The translations under genes were made by a program, and so were the position numbers. Positions 17,359-26,470 of a stretch of DNA of 64,000 bases are shown piece by piece. Each line of letters begins with the position of its first letter. The stretch's first letter is position 1. Location of the stretch: assembly GCF_001279005.1 (NCBI RefSeq), contig NZ_LGCN01000017.1, positions 62,001 to 126,000 on the forward strand. The letters are read 5' to 3'. The notes beneath the pieces are model-generated. The model was not told the DNA's origin and did not search any database. It worked only from the letters and a program-made list of their open reading frames with translations. This stretch comes from Streptomyces caelestis (lineage in GTDB: Bacteria > Actinomycetota > Actinomycetes > Streptomycetales > Streptomycetaceae).

Positions 17359-19695
17359 TCAGACGGCCGGCAGTGCGTAGATCTCGGGTCCGTGGGTGAC
17401 CAGCAGCCGGTTGCCGAAGACGGCCACCTGCCACGGTTCGCCGTTGTCCTCGTTGTCGTCGTAGACCCAGCGGACCTTGCCGGTCCGGGCCTCCAGCGCG
17501 ACGACGCCGCCGCCGGACAGGCCGCCGGTCGCCCCGTACAGGGAGGAGCCGACGCGCAGGAACGTCTCCGGTCCGTTGGCCTCCAGGTCGTCGCAGAGCC
17601 AGGTCCGCTTCCCGGTCTTGACGTCCACCGCCCAGACGCCGTCGTCGTGGTCGCTGACGTACAGCACGCCGTCGATCACCGACGGGTTGTTGAAGGCCCC
17701 GCGGCCGTTGGAGGACAGGGTCCAGCGGGTCTCGCCCGTGTCGGCGTCGAGGGCCGTCAGCTCGTCGCCCGGCAGGAAGACGAGACCGCCGGCGACCGTG
17801 GGCTGCCAGGTCCAGTCCTCACCGATCTTCTCGGTCCACAGCTGCGCGCCCGTGGCGGTGTCCCGCACCGTGAGGTTGCGACGGGAGTCGGCGTACACCA
17901 GGTGCTTGCCGGAGACGCTGCCCTGGACGTCGTAGTCCTTGGTGCCCCAGTCCCGTCGCTGCAGCCACGTCTTCCTGCCGGTGGTGTGGCTGACGGCGGC
18001 CACGGCCGTGCGGTACTCCGTGGCGCTCCTGGACTCGCCGTAGTCGTTCGCCGTGACGTAGACGTTCTCGTCGTCGGCGGCGATGGCGGAGTCGACCTTC
18101 AGGGACGTGCCCAGCCTGCTCCGCCAGACCTCCTCACCGGTCTTCACGTCGAGGGCGACGAGCACTCCGTCGTAGCCTCCGTCGGCCAGGAACACCTTGC
18201 CGTCGTGGAAGAGGAGGGGCTCCCCCGGCCGGCACGCCTCCTTCTTCGACCAGCGGGCCTTCCCCGTCGTCACGTCGTAGGCGACGAGCGGGTCGCCGCT
18301 GATCAGCAGGAGGCCGTCGTGGGTGAGCAGCGGTACGAGGGAGGTGGTGCTGTCCTCCGCCGCCGACTCGTGCCACAGGGGCTGGGGCGCCACACCGGGC
18401 GGCGGCGTGGTGAACCGCTCCCCGGCTGGTTCGGCCGAGCCGCCCCGGCCCGCAGCGTCCGTCGTGGAAGGGGAGTCCTCCCCGTCCTGGGCGATCCACC
18501 AGGCGGCTCCGCCGCCCACCGCGGCGACACCGGCGGCGCCCAGTGCCAGGCCGAGCACCCGGCGACGGGGCCGGACGGCGCCGGTGCCCGGTCCGCCGAG
18601 CCGCACCGTGCCGGGCGGGGGCGTGCCCGGACCACCTCCGTGGGCGGCGGGGCCGTGACCCGGCGTCGGTGCGCTCCCGTACCCCGGGGCCGGCGCACCG
18701 CCGGGGTGATCGCCGTACGCCCGGGCCGGGTCATCCGCGCCGGATCCCGCCGTCATGGTCGGCGCCGGGCCGAAGGACGCCACGGCCGGAGCCGGTTCCG
18801 GGGCGTCCAGGTCGAGGATCCCCGCCGCGTGCGTCGCGATCGTCGACGCCACCGCCGACGGCAGCCAGTCGGTCAGGACGGGCTCGACGCCTCGCGGAGC
18901 GAGGGACGTCACGATCTGCTCCGGTGTGGGGCGCTGGGCGGGGTCCTTCATCAGACACGCGCGGACCAGGCCCAGCAGCGACTGCGGCACGCCGGTGAGG
19001 TCGGGCTCGCCGTGCACGACCTGGTACAGCAGCGCGGCGTGCGAGGAGGCCCCGTCTCCGAAGGCCCCCCGGCCGGTCGCCGCGAACGCGAGCACCGCGC
19101 CCAGGGAGAAGACGTCGCCCGCCGTGCCGACGTCCTTGCCCTGGGCCTGCTCCGGGGACATGTAGCCGGGCGAGCCGACCACGACTCCTGTCTGGGTCAT
19201 ACGGCTTCCGTCGACCGCCCGCGCGATGCCGAAGTCGATGACGCGGGGGCCGTCGGCGGCCAGCAGCACGTTGGACGGCTTGAGGTCGCGGTGGATCAGG
19301 CCCGCCGCGTGCACCTCCTGCAGCGCCGCGGCGAGACCCGCGGCCAGGGCGTGGACGGTGCGCTCCGGCAGCGCGCCGTGCGCGGCGACCACGTCCGTGA
19401 GGTCGGGGCCGAGCACGTACGACGTCGCGAGCCACGGCAGGGACGCCTCCGGGTCGGCGTCCACGACCGGCGCGGTGTAGCGGCCGGACACCGCCTTGGC
19501 TATCTGCGCCTCATGCCGGAAACGGGCCCGGAAGTCGGCGTCCGACGCGAGGTCCTGACGGACCACCTTCACGGCGACGGTGCGGCCGCCGGGCGAACGC
19601 GCCAGGTAGACGCGTCCCATGCCGCCGGCGCCGAGTCGTCGCAGCAGGCGGTAACCGCCCAACTCGCGCGGGTCGTCCGGCTGCAGAGTCTCCAT
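17359..19695 (-). CDS. Membrane Ser/Thr protein kinase with extracellular PQQ-type beta-propeller
   Basis: 778 aa. Cytoplasmic kinase domain at about 14-280 with GAGGMGRVY (22-30), Lys43 in AVKVV, catalytic H135-R136-D137 and D154-F-G. A Pro/Gly-rich linker (300-375) leads to one transmembrane segment near 385-400. Outside is a propeller with repeated LVALDVKTGEEVWRS, LTALDADTGETRWTL and VVALEARTGKVRW blades, as in PQQ-binding-like domains. It is a receptor kinase; the ligand is unknown. Found between mqnA and the peptide gene, with no obvious partner. Confidence 0.92.
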   Translation of the reverse strand: METLQPDDPRELGGYRLLRRLGAGGMGRVYLARSPGGRTVAVKVVRQDLASDADFRARFRHEAQIAKAVSGRYTAPVVDADPEASLPWLATSYVLGPDLTDVVAAHGALPERTVHALAAGLAAALQEVHAAGLIHRDLKPSNVLLAADGPRVIDFGIARAVDGSRMTQTGVVVGSPGYMSPEQAQGKDVGTAGDVFSLGAVLAFAATGRGAFGDGASSHAALLYQVVHGEPDLTGVPQSLLGLVRACLMKDPAQRPTPEQIVTSLAPRGVEPVLTDWLPSAVASTIATHAAGILDLDAPEPAPAVASFGPAPTMTAGSGADDPARAYGDHPGGAPAPGYGSAPTPGHGPAAHGGGPGTPPPGTVRLGGPGTGAVRPRRRVLGLALGAAGVAAVGGGAAWWIAQDGEDSPSTTDAAGRGGSAEPAGERFTTPPPGVAPQPLWHESAAEDSTTSLVPLLTHDGLLLISGDPLVAYDVTTGKARWSKKEACRPGEPLLFHDGKVFLADGGYDGVLVALDVKTGEEVWRSRLGTSLKVDSAIAADDENVYVTANDYGESRSATEYRTAVAAVSHTTGRKTWLQRRDWGTKDYDVQGSVSGKHLVYADSRRNLTVRDTATGAQLWTEKIGEDWTWQPTVAGGLVFLPGDELTALDADTGETRWTLSSNGRGAFNNPSVIDGVLYVSDHDDGVWAVDVKTGKRTWLCDDLEANGPETFLRVGSSLYGATGGLSGGGVVALEARTGKVRWVYDDNEDNGEPWQVAVFGNRLLVTHGPEIYALPAV

Positions 19696-19814
19696 GGTGG
19701 CCTTCCCCGTCGTGATGCCCGTGCGGCACGTGCCGCGCCCGGTGGCGTTCGTCGAGCAGACACCCTAAAGGAGCGTCAGGAGACGGACGGTGGCCGGGAG
19801 CAGGCGGAAGGCGG

Positions 19815-20375
19815 TCACCCGATCTTGGACAACCGGGCCTTCGGCGCCCCCGATTCCCTGCTGTCCGACTCGTGGACGAGGTCGTCGCCGGCCGGGGTGA
19901 GGCGGACCGTGTGCGCGGCCCGGCTGCAGACGTCGCGGTTGGTCTCCGCGCCGACGGAGGTCGCGACGAGCTGCTTCTCCGTGACCTGCTTCAGGGTGAG
20001 GACGTCGTCGCAGACGCCGCCGAGGATGTCCGTGTGCCGGAGGGTACCCATCCGTTCGCCCACCTCGGCCTGCTCGAGCGTCACCCGGAACGTGCCGAGG
20101 TAGGTGGTGGGGACGGTGAGGGGGGCGGCCGGCGCTTCGGACGAGCTCCCGCCGTCGGACCGGGCGGCGCCGTCGGAGTCGCCCGGCAGCCGGTCGCGCA
20201 CGAACACGGAGCCGACGGTCACCGCGGCCGGCGCGCCCGCCACCGCGAGGGCGACCGTGCAGCTGACGCGGCGGCCCCGGCCGCCGCGGCCGGGGGAGGA
20301 GGCGGCCGCGAAGGAGACGGACAGCTTCCCGGGGGCGCCCCGGTCCACCGGCTCGGTGGGCGGGTGCGGGGTCAC
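19815..20375 (-). CDS. Membrane-anchored protein resembling a kinase extracellular domain
   Basis: 186 aa. A basic N-terminus, one hydrophobic segment (about 38-58, CTVALAVAGAPAAVTVGSVFV), a Ser/Ala/Gly linker and an outer domain starting TTYLGTFRVTLEQ with two or three Cys (GGVCDDVL, DVCSRAAH). The outer part resembles the C-terminal sensor region of several streptomycete Ser/Thr kinases. No kinase domain is present, so it may be a free-standing sensor domain next to the kinase gene at 17359-19695. Not a named family. Confidence 0.6.
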   Translation of the reverse strand: MTPHPPTEPVDRGAPGKLSVSFAAASSPGRGGRGRRVSCTVALAVAGAPAAVTVGSVFVRDRLPGDSDGAARSDGGSSSEAPAAPLTVPTTYLGTFRVTLEQAEVGERMGTLRHTDILGGVCDDVLTLKQVTEKQLVATSVGAETNRDVCSRAAHTVRLTPAGDDLVHESDSRESGAPKARLSKIG

Positions 20376-20516
20376 GGGGGCGGGGGCGGCGCGTCACGGG
20401 GCCCGGGGACGGCGGCCGTGCCCGGCCCCCGTGTTCCCGGCTGTGTCCCCGGCATCGCGGGCGGCGGGCCGAAGACCCCGGACGCCGCGCCGGCCGGCGC
20501 GGGGCCGCCCGCGGCC

Positions 20517-21374
<858 letters not shown>

Positions 21375-21488
21375 CTAGCCCTCGCCCCCGGCGGCCCGGC
21401 CCTCACCCCCCGCTCGCCCACGTGTTCGATCGGATGCCCGTGACGGACGAGGTGTTCAAACATTCGGGTGACGTGATCTTTACCTCTC

Positions 21489-21582
21489 TTGCATTCGGGT
21501 ACCCGCGTGCTAGGCTCTTCCGCAAGTTGCAGTTTGGTTTCCCTTGCAGTACAGAGCCTGCGGAGCATGTGACCGCGGGCTC
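21489..21582 (+). promoter_or_regulatory. Probable promoter and structured 5' leader of the cold-shock gene
   Basis: TTGCAT at 21489-21494 and TAGGCT at 21511-21516 with 16-bp spacing resemble a principal-sigma promoter. This implies a leader of about 150 nt before the ATG at 21675. The leader contains a hairpin at 21554-21582 (arms GAGCCTGCGG and CCGCGGGCTC, 9-base loop). Long structured leaders are usual for cold-shock genes. Confidence 0.55.
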
Positions 21583-21674
21583 TCGTCGTTCTCAGACGGA
21601 TGCACTTGTGCGGAATTGGTCTTCACACTTGCTGGTTCTGGAGCAGGGCAACCCTTTGGGCCCAAGGAGGGCTT

Positions 21675-21878
21675 ATGGCTACCGGAACCGTGAAGTGGTT
21701 CAACGCCGAAAAGGGCTTTGGTTTCATCGCCCAGGAAGGCGGCGGCCCCGACGTCTTCGTCCACTACTCCGCGATCAACGCGAGCGGCTTCCGCTCCCTT
21801 GAGGAGAACCAGCAGGTGTCCTTCGACGTCACGCAGGGTCCGAAGGGCCCGCAGGCGGAGAACGTCACCCCGGTCTGA
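21675..21878 (+). CDS. Cold-shock domain protein
   Basis: 67 aa, a single cold-shock domain that binds single-stranded nucleic acid and acts as an RNA chaperone. RNP1 is KGFGFIA and RNP2 is [18 protein letters not shown] at the N-terminus is diagnostic. Excellent ribosome site AAGGAGG at 21664-21670. Promoter and leader precede it and a terminator follows. Confidence 0.97.
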   Translation: MATGTVKWFNAEKGFGFIAQEGGGPDVFVHYSAINASGFRSLEENQQVSFDVTQGPKGPQAENVTPV

Positions 21879-21912
21879 TCCTCGCCGATCCGGGAACGAC
21901 CAGCAGTACCCA

Positions 21913-21945
21913 AGGAGCCCCGCGCCGTCAGGCGACGGGGCTCCT
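21913..21945 (+). terminator. Terminator of the cold-shock gene
   Basis: Arms AGGAGCCCCG (21913-21922) and CGGGGCTCCT (21936-21945), 35 bp after the stop, with an inner CGTC/GACG pairing possible. Confidence 0.8.
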
Positions 21946-22301
21946 GCCCTTCCGGGACCTCGTTGAATTCCCGGCGAATTCTTCCCATACGTACTACATG
22001 ATCAGCATGAATTGCATATCGTGCTCCAGCGCCTCGCACGAATGCCGCACCTCACCGCGATACGGCGTGTGGTCCTCCGGTCCGAGTCCGGCGCCTTCCT
22101 CTCCGGCGGCCTGCCTTCACCCGGCGCGTTCGACCGGCTCGGAGCGGCGCGGCGCGGGCCCGGGCGAGTGAACCGCTGTCCGCCGGTGCGGTGGTCCCGT
22201 GGGTGGCGCCGCCGGCGACGGGCGCCCGCCGAGGGCAGAGGCTCCGCGGGCCGGGCACGTACGGGCCGGGCTGTCAGTGGAGACGCGTAGGGTCACCGCC
22301 C
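21946..22301. other. Intergenic region upstream of the methyltransferase
   Basis: 356 bp. The left part near 21.96-22.02 kb is AT-richer and promoter-like, the right part very GC-rich. Short open frames here lack ribosome sites or codon bias, and I accept none. Confidence 0.5.
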
Positions 22302-22955
22302 ATGACCGCCACCGAAGCCGATCACGTAGTCGCGACCCGCACCTTCTACGACGCCGTCGCCGAGGACTACGCCGCCCGGTTCCGCGACCAGCTCGTGGTG
22401 AGACCGCTGGACCGGGCGCTGCTGGCCGGTTTCGCCGAGCTGGTCGGGGAGGGCGGCCGAGTGGCCGACCTGGGGTGCGGCCCCGGAGCGGTGACCGCGC
22501 ACCTCGCCTCCCTCGGCCTCTCCGTCCTCGGCCTCGACCTGTCGGAGGGGATGCTCGCGATCGCCCGCCGCGAGCACCCCGGTCTGCGCTTCGAGCAGGG
22601 CTCGATGCGGAACCTGGACCTGCCCGACGGCGCCCTCGCCGGCGTGGTCTCCTGGTACTCCACCATCCACACCCCGCAGGACGAACTGCCCTCCTTCTAC
22701 GCCGAGTTCCGCCGGGTCCTGGCGCCCGGGGGCCATCTGCTGCTCGCGTTCCAGTGCGGCGACGAGCCCCGCCGCCACGAGCACCCCTGGGGTCACCCGG
22801 TCACCCTCGACTTCCGGCGCATGCGGCCCGGACGCATCGCCCCGCTCCTGGAGGCGGCCGGTTTCACCCTCGTCCAGCAGACGGTGCGCGCGGCCGACAC
22901 CGACCAGGGCGAGTCGACCCCCCAGGCGCTCCTGATCGCCCGCGCCACGCGGTGA
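22302..22955 (+). CDS. Class I SAM-dependent methyltransferase
   Basis: 217 aa. SAM motif I is VADLGCGPGAVTAHLASLG, then GLDLSEGMLAIARREHPG, and motif II/III LAGVVSWYSTIH and LAPGGHLLLAF. These place it in the Methyltransf_11/25 group; the substrate cannot be told. The ATG at 22302 is preferred over longer in-frame starts because the upstream residues are Arg/Gly-rich non-coding-like sequence. It ends two bases before the stop of the convergent fadD gene. Confidence 0.85.
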   Translation: MTATEADHVVATRTFYDAVAEDYAARFRDQLVVRPLDRALLAGFAELVGEGGRVADLGCGPGAVTAHLASLGLSVLGLDLSEGMLAIARREHPGLRFEQGSMRNLDLPDGALAGVVSWYSTIHTPQDELPSFYAEFRRVLAPGGHLLLAFQCGDEPRRHEHPWGHPVTLDFRRMRPGRIAPLLEAAGFTLVQQTVRAADTDQGESTPQALLIARATR

Positions 22956-22956
22956 C

Positions 22957-24876
22957 CTACCCGCCGTACAGCCCCTCCACCTCCGCCGCGAAGTCCCGCA
23001 GGATCTCCTCCCTGCGCAGCTTCATCGACGGGGTCAGATGGCCCGCCTCCTCGGTGAAGTCCACCGGGAGGACGGTGAAGCGGCGGATCGACTCCGGGCG
23101 GGAGAGCATCTTGTTGGCCTCGTCGATCGCGCGCCGCAGGATCGCGTACAGCTCCTCGTCGTCGAGGACGAGCTCCGGTGGAACCGGGTGCCTGCCGTTC
23201 ATCCGGCGCCAGTGGGTGAGGCCGGCGGGGTCGAGGGTGATCAGGGCACAGACGTAGGGGCGGTTGTCGCCGACCACCATGACCTGGGAGATCAACGGGT
23301 GCGCGCGGAGCCAGTTCTCCAGCGGGGCCGGGGCGACGCTCTTGCCGCCGGAGGTGATGATCAGCTCCTTCTTGCGGCCCGTGATGGTCAGGTAGCCCTC
23401 GTCGTCCAGCTCGCCGAGGTCGCCGGTGCGCAGCCAGCCGTCGCGGGCGGCGGACACGACTCCGCCCGCCCGGGTGTCCCAGTAGCCGCGCAGCACGTGG
23501 CCGCCGCCGACCAGGATCTCGCCGTCCGCCGCGATACGGATCCGGGTCCCCGGCAGCGGCCAGCCCACCGTGCCCAGGCGGGGTTTCAGCGGGGGTGTCA
23601 CCGTCGACGCGCCGGTGGTCTCCGTCAGGCCGTAGCCCTCGAAGATCTCGATGCCGGCGCCGGCGTAGAACGCGGCGAGGCGGGGGCCGAGCGGGGAGCC
23701 GCCGCAGATGGCGTACCGCACCTTGCCGCCCATGGCGTTGCGGATCCTGCGGTAGACCAGCGGGTCGTAGAAGGCGCGGGCCGTCCTCAGGGAGCGGGAC
23801 GGGCCGGGGCCCGTTCCCGCCCGGCGGGCCTCGACGGCCTCGCCGTAGCGGCCGGCCACCGAGGCCGCGCGGTCGAAGGCCGAGAGCCGTCCGCCCGACT
23901 CGGCCTGGGCGCGGGCGGTGTTGAAGACCTTCTCCAGCATGTACGGGATGGCCAGCAGGCAGGTGGGCCGGAAGCTCGCCAGGTCGGGCAGCAGGTCCTC
24001 GGCGGCCAGGCTCGGCGCGTGGCCGAGGCGCACCCGGGCGCGTACGCAGGCGACGGCGACCATCCGGCCGAAGACGTGGGACATCGGCAGGAAGAGGAGG
24101 ACGGAGGCCTCTTCGCCGGTCCGGGCCCTGAAGACGGGGTAGAGCAGCTCGATGGCGTTGTCCACCTCGGCGAAGAAGTTGCCGTGGGTGAGGGCGCAGC
24201 CCTTGGGGCGGCCGGTGGTGCCCGAGGTGTAGACGAGGGTGGCGAGGGTGTCGGGGTCCAGCACGCCGCGGCGCACGTCCACCTCGGCGTCCGGCAGGTG
24301 CGCCCCGGCTTCCGCCAGGGCGTCGACGTGGCCCTTCTCCATGACCCACACCCGCCGCAGGTCGGGAAGGTGCGGGAGCTCGGGGCCGAGGGCGGCGGCC
24401 TGCCCCGCGGTCTCCGTGACCAGGGCGACCGCGCCGGAGTCGTGCAGGATCCAGCGGGCCTGGAAGACGGAGGAGGTGGGGTAGACCGGGACGGTGACCA
24501 GTCCGGCGGCCCACGCGGCGAAGTCGAGGACGGTCCACTCGTAGACCGTGCGGGCCATGACGGCGATCCGGTCGCCCGGCACCAGTCCCTCGGCGATCAG
24601 GCCCTTGGCGACGGCCAGGACCTCGGCGGCGAATCGTTTCGCCGTGATGTCCCGCCAGCCGCCGTCCGCCGTCTTCCGGCTGAGCACCACCGCGTCCGGC
24701 GCCGCGTTCGCGTTCTCGAACGGCAGGTCGGCGAGCGATCCGTGCCGCACCTGCCGGGCGAGCGGCGGTACGGACGCTTCCCGTACGACGCCGTCCAGCC
24801 GCCGGATCTCCGGCTCGACCAGGACGGGTGCTCCGTGGACGTCGTCGTCGAGAGCGGAGGAAGAGGCGGTGGACAC
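22957..24876 (-). CDS. Long-chain fatty acid-CoA ligase
   Basis: 639 aa AMP-forming acyl-CoA synthetase of the FadD15 type. The AMP-binding P-loop is LVYTSGTTGRPKG, followed by FLPMSHVFGRM, the adenine motif EGYGLTETTG, the hinge DGWLRTGDLGE and the C-terminal ITGRKKELIITSGGKSV. Activates long-chain fatty acids for degradation or lipid synthesis. GTG start at 24874-24876 with AGGAG eight bases upstream; an in-frame extension to 25059 reads as non-coding. Followed upstream by the thiolase on the same strand. Confidence 0.92.
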   Translation of the reverse strand: MSTASSSALDDDVHGAPVLVEPEIRRLDGVVREASVPPLARQVRHGSLADLPFENANAAPDAVVLSRKTADGGWRDITAKRFAAEVLAVAKGLIAEGLVPGDRIAVMARTVYEWTVLDFAAWAAGLVTVPVYPTSSVFQARWILHDSGAVALVTETAGQAAALGPELPHLPDLRRVWVMEKGHVDALAEAGAHLPDAEVDVRRGVLDPDTLATLVYTSGTTGRPKGCALTHGNFFAEVDNAIELLYPVFRARTGEEASVLLFLPMSHVFGRMVAVACVRARVRLGHAPSLAAEDLLPDLASFRPTCLLAIPYMLEKVFNTARAQAESGGRLSAFDRAASVAGRYGEAVEARRAGTGPGPSRSLRTARAFYDPLVYRRIRNAMGGKVRYAICGGSPLGPRLAAFYAGAGIEIFEGYGLTETTGASTVTPPLKPRLGTVGWPLPGTRIRIAADGEILVGGGHVLRGYWDTRAGGVVSAARDGWLRTGDLGELDDEGYLTITGRKKELIITSGGKSVAPAPLENWLRAHPLISQVMVVGDNRPYVCALITLDPAGLTHWRRMNGRHPVPPELVLDDEELYAILRRAIDEANKMLSRPESIRRFTVLPVDFTEEAGHLTPSMKLRREEILRDFAAEVEGLYGG

Positions 24877-25083
24877 GGGGCGGCTCCTGGGGCGTGCAGG
24901 GGGGACTGCGTGATGCCACGACGTACGTGCCCCGCACGCCGAGGCGCTCACCGGCGGCTCCCGGGAGGCGGAGTCGTCACCGGTCGTGCCGGGATCGTAC
25001 GGCTCCGGCGTGGAAGGCCTGTGCGGGTACGGGGAGGGTCCCGGGCCGGGCGTGTGCAATGTCGGAGGTTGCGTGAGGGTCGC

Positions 25084-26370
25084 TCACGTACGCTCCAGGA
25101 TCGCCGTCACGCCCTGTCCGCCCGCCGCGCAGATCGAGATCAGCCCGCGTGCGGGGGCGTCCCGTTCGGCGAGGAGTTTCGCCAGGGTCGCCACGATGCG
25201 GGCGCCGGTGGCGGCGAAGGGGTGGCCGGTGGCCAGGGACGAGCCCGCCACGTTCAGCCGCGAGCGGTCGACGGGCGCGAGGCCGCGCTTCTCCCAGGCG
25301 GCCAGCGTGGCCAGCACCTGGGAGGCGAACGCCTCGTGGACCTCGACCAGGTCGAAGTCCGCCATGCCGAGCCCGGCGCGCTCCAGCATGCGCGGGACCG
25401 CGTACGCGGGCGCCATCAGCAGGCCGTCCTCGCCGCCGGCGACGTCGCCGTGCACGAAGTCCACGGCGGCCGTCTCGTACGCGGTCAGGTGGGCCAGGGG
25501 TTCCAGGCCCCGCTCCGCCGCCCACTCCTCGCTCGCGAGCAGTACCAGCGCCGCGCCGTCGGTGAGCGGAGTCGAATTGCCCGCCGTCATGGTGGGTCCG
25601 GGCGCGTCGAGGCCGAACACCGGCTTCAGCGCGGCGAGTCTCTCCACCGTCGAGTCCGGCCGCAGGTTCTGGTCGCGGTCCAGGCCCCGGAAGGGCACCA
25701 CCAGGTCCGTCAGCAGGCCGCGTTCGTACGCCGCCGCCAGTCGCCGGTGGCTGGTCGCCGCCAGTTCGTCCTGGGCCTCGCGGGTGATGCCCCAGGCGCG
25801 TGCGGTGACCGCGGCGTGCTCGCCCATGGACAGGTGCGTGCGCGGTTCGGCGTTGCGCGGGATGTCGGGGACGAGGTGGCCGGGGCGCACCTTGGCCAGC
25901 GCCTTGAGGCGGGCGACGGGCGACTTCGCGCGCCGTGCCCGGAGCAGCAGCTTGCGCAGGTCGTCGTTGACGCCGAGGGGCGCGTCGCTCGCGGTGTCGG
26001 CGCCGCCGGCGATCGCGGCGTCCGTCTGGCCGAGGGCGATCTTGTTGGCGGCGGCGACGACCGCCTGGAGTCCGGTGCCGCAGGCCTGCTGGATGTCGTA
26101 GGCGGGGGTGCGGGGGTCGAGCGCCGAGCCGAGGACGGTCTCGCGGGCGAGGTTGAAGTCGCGGCTGTGCTTGAGGACCGCCCCCGCGACGAACTCCCCC
26201 ACCGCGCCCGGCGCCCGCAGCCCGTACCGCTCGACGAGGCCGTCCAGCGCGGCGGTGAGCATCTCCCGGTTGGAGGCGGTGGCGTAGGGGCCGTCGGAGC
26301 GGGCGAAGGGGACGCGGCTGCCGCCGATGACCGCGACGCGCCGGACGGCGGCCGGCTTCAGGGTGCTCAT
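25084..26370 (-). CDS. Acetyl-CoA C-acyltransferase (thiolase)
   Basis: 428 aa. Nucleophile Cys97 lies in DIQQACGTGLQ; the C-terminal GHPFAATGAR (His) and SICAAGGQG (Cys) complete the thiolase triad. Resembles mycobacterial FadA2 and FadI-type thiolases that work in fatty-acid beta-oxidation. Divergent from the fabG4-like gene across a 100-bp region that contains two palindromes. Confidence 0.92.
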   Translation of the reverse strand: MSTLKPAAVRRVAVIGGSRVPFARSDGPYATASNREMLTAALDGLVERYGLRAPGAVGEFVAGAVLKHSRDFNLARETVLGSALDPRTPAYDIQQACGTGLQAVVAAANKIALGQTDAAIAGGADTASDAPLGVNDDLRKLLLRARRAKSPVARLKALAKVRPGHLVPDIPRNAEPRTHLSMGEHAAVTARAWGITREAQDELAATSHRRLAAAYERGLLTDLVVPFRGLDRDQNLRPDSTVERLAALKPVFGLDAPGPTMTAGNSTPLTDGAALVLLASEEWAAERGLEPLAHLTAYETAAVDFVHGDVAGGEDGLLMAPAYAVPRMLERAGLGMADFDLVEVHEAFASQVLATLAAWEKRGLAPVDRSRLNVAGSSLATGHPFAATGARIVATLAKLLAERDAPARGLISICAAGGQGVTAILERT

Positions 26371-26400
26371 CTCGACCTGCTCCTCACCGGTGACATAGGA

Positions 26401-26430
26401 TTACCTCCGGTAACCTTACTCCAGAGTAAG
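26401..26430. promoter_or_regulatory. Two abutting palindromes in the divergent thiolase/fabG4 promoter
   Basis: TTACC-TCC-GGTAA at 26401-26413 and CTTACTC-CA-GAGTAAG at 26415-26430. The second is a perfect 7-bp inverted repeat with a 2-bp spacer, the size expected of a TetR-type operator. A TetR regulator is encoded downstream of the same operon (28607-29308) and is the likely ligand-responsive repressor. The pairing is inferred. Confidence 0.65.
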
Positions 26431-26470
26431 CACGTTCGGAGCAGGCACGGCGAGCACGGAGGAACCCCCC

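Noticed and set aside
22012..22290. Small open frames between the cold-shock gene and the methyltransferase
   Set aside because: No ribosome site, and composition becomes Arg/Pro-rich like non-coding GC-rich DNA.
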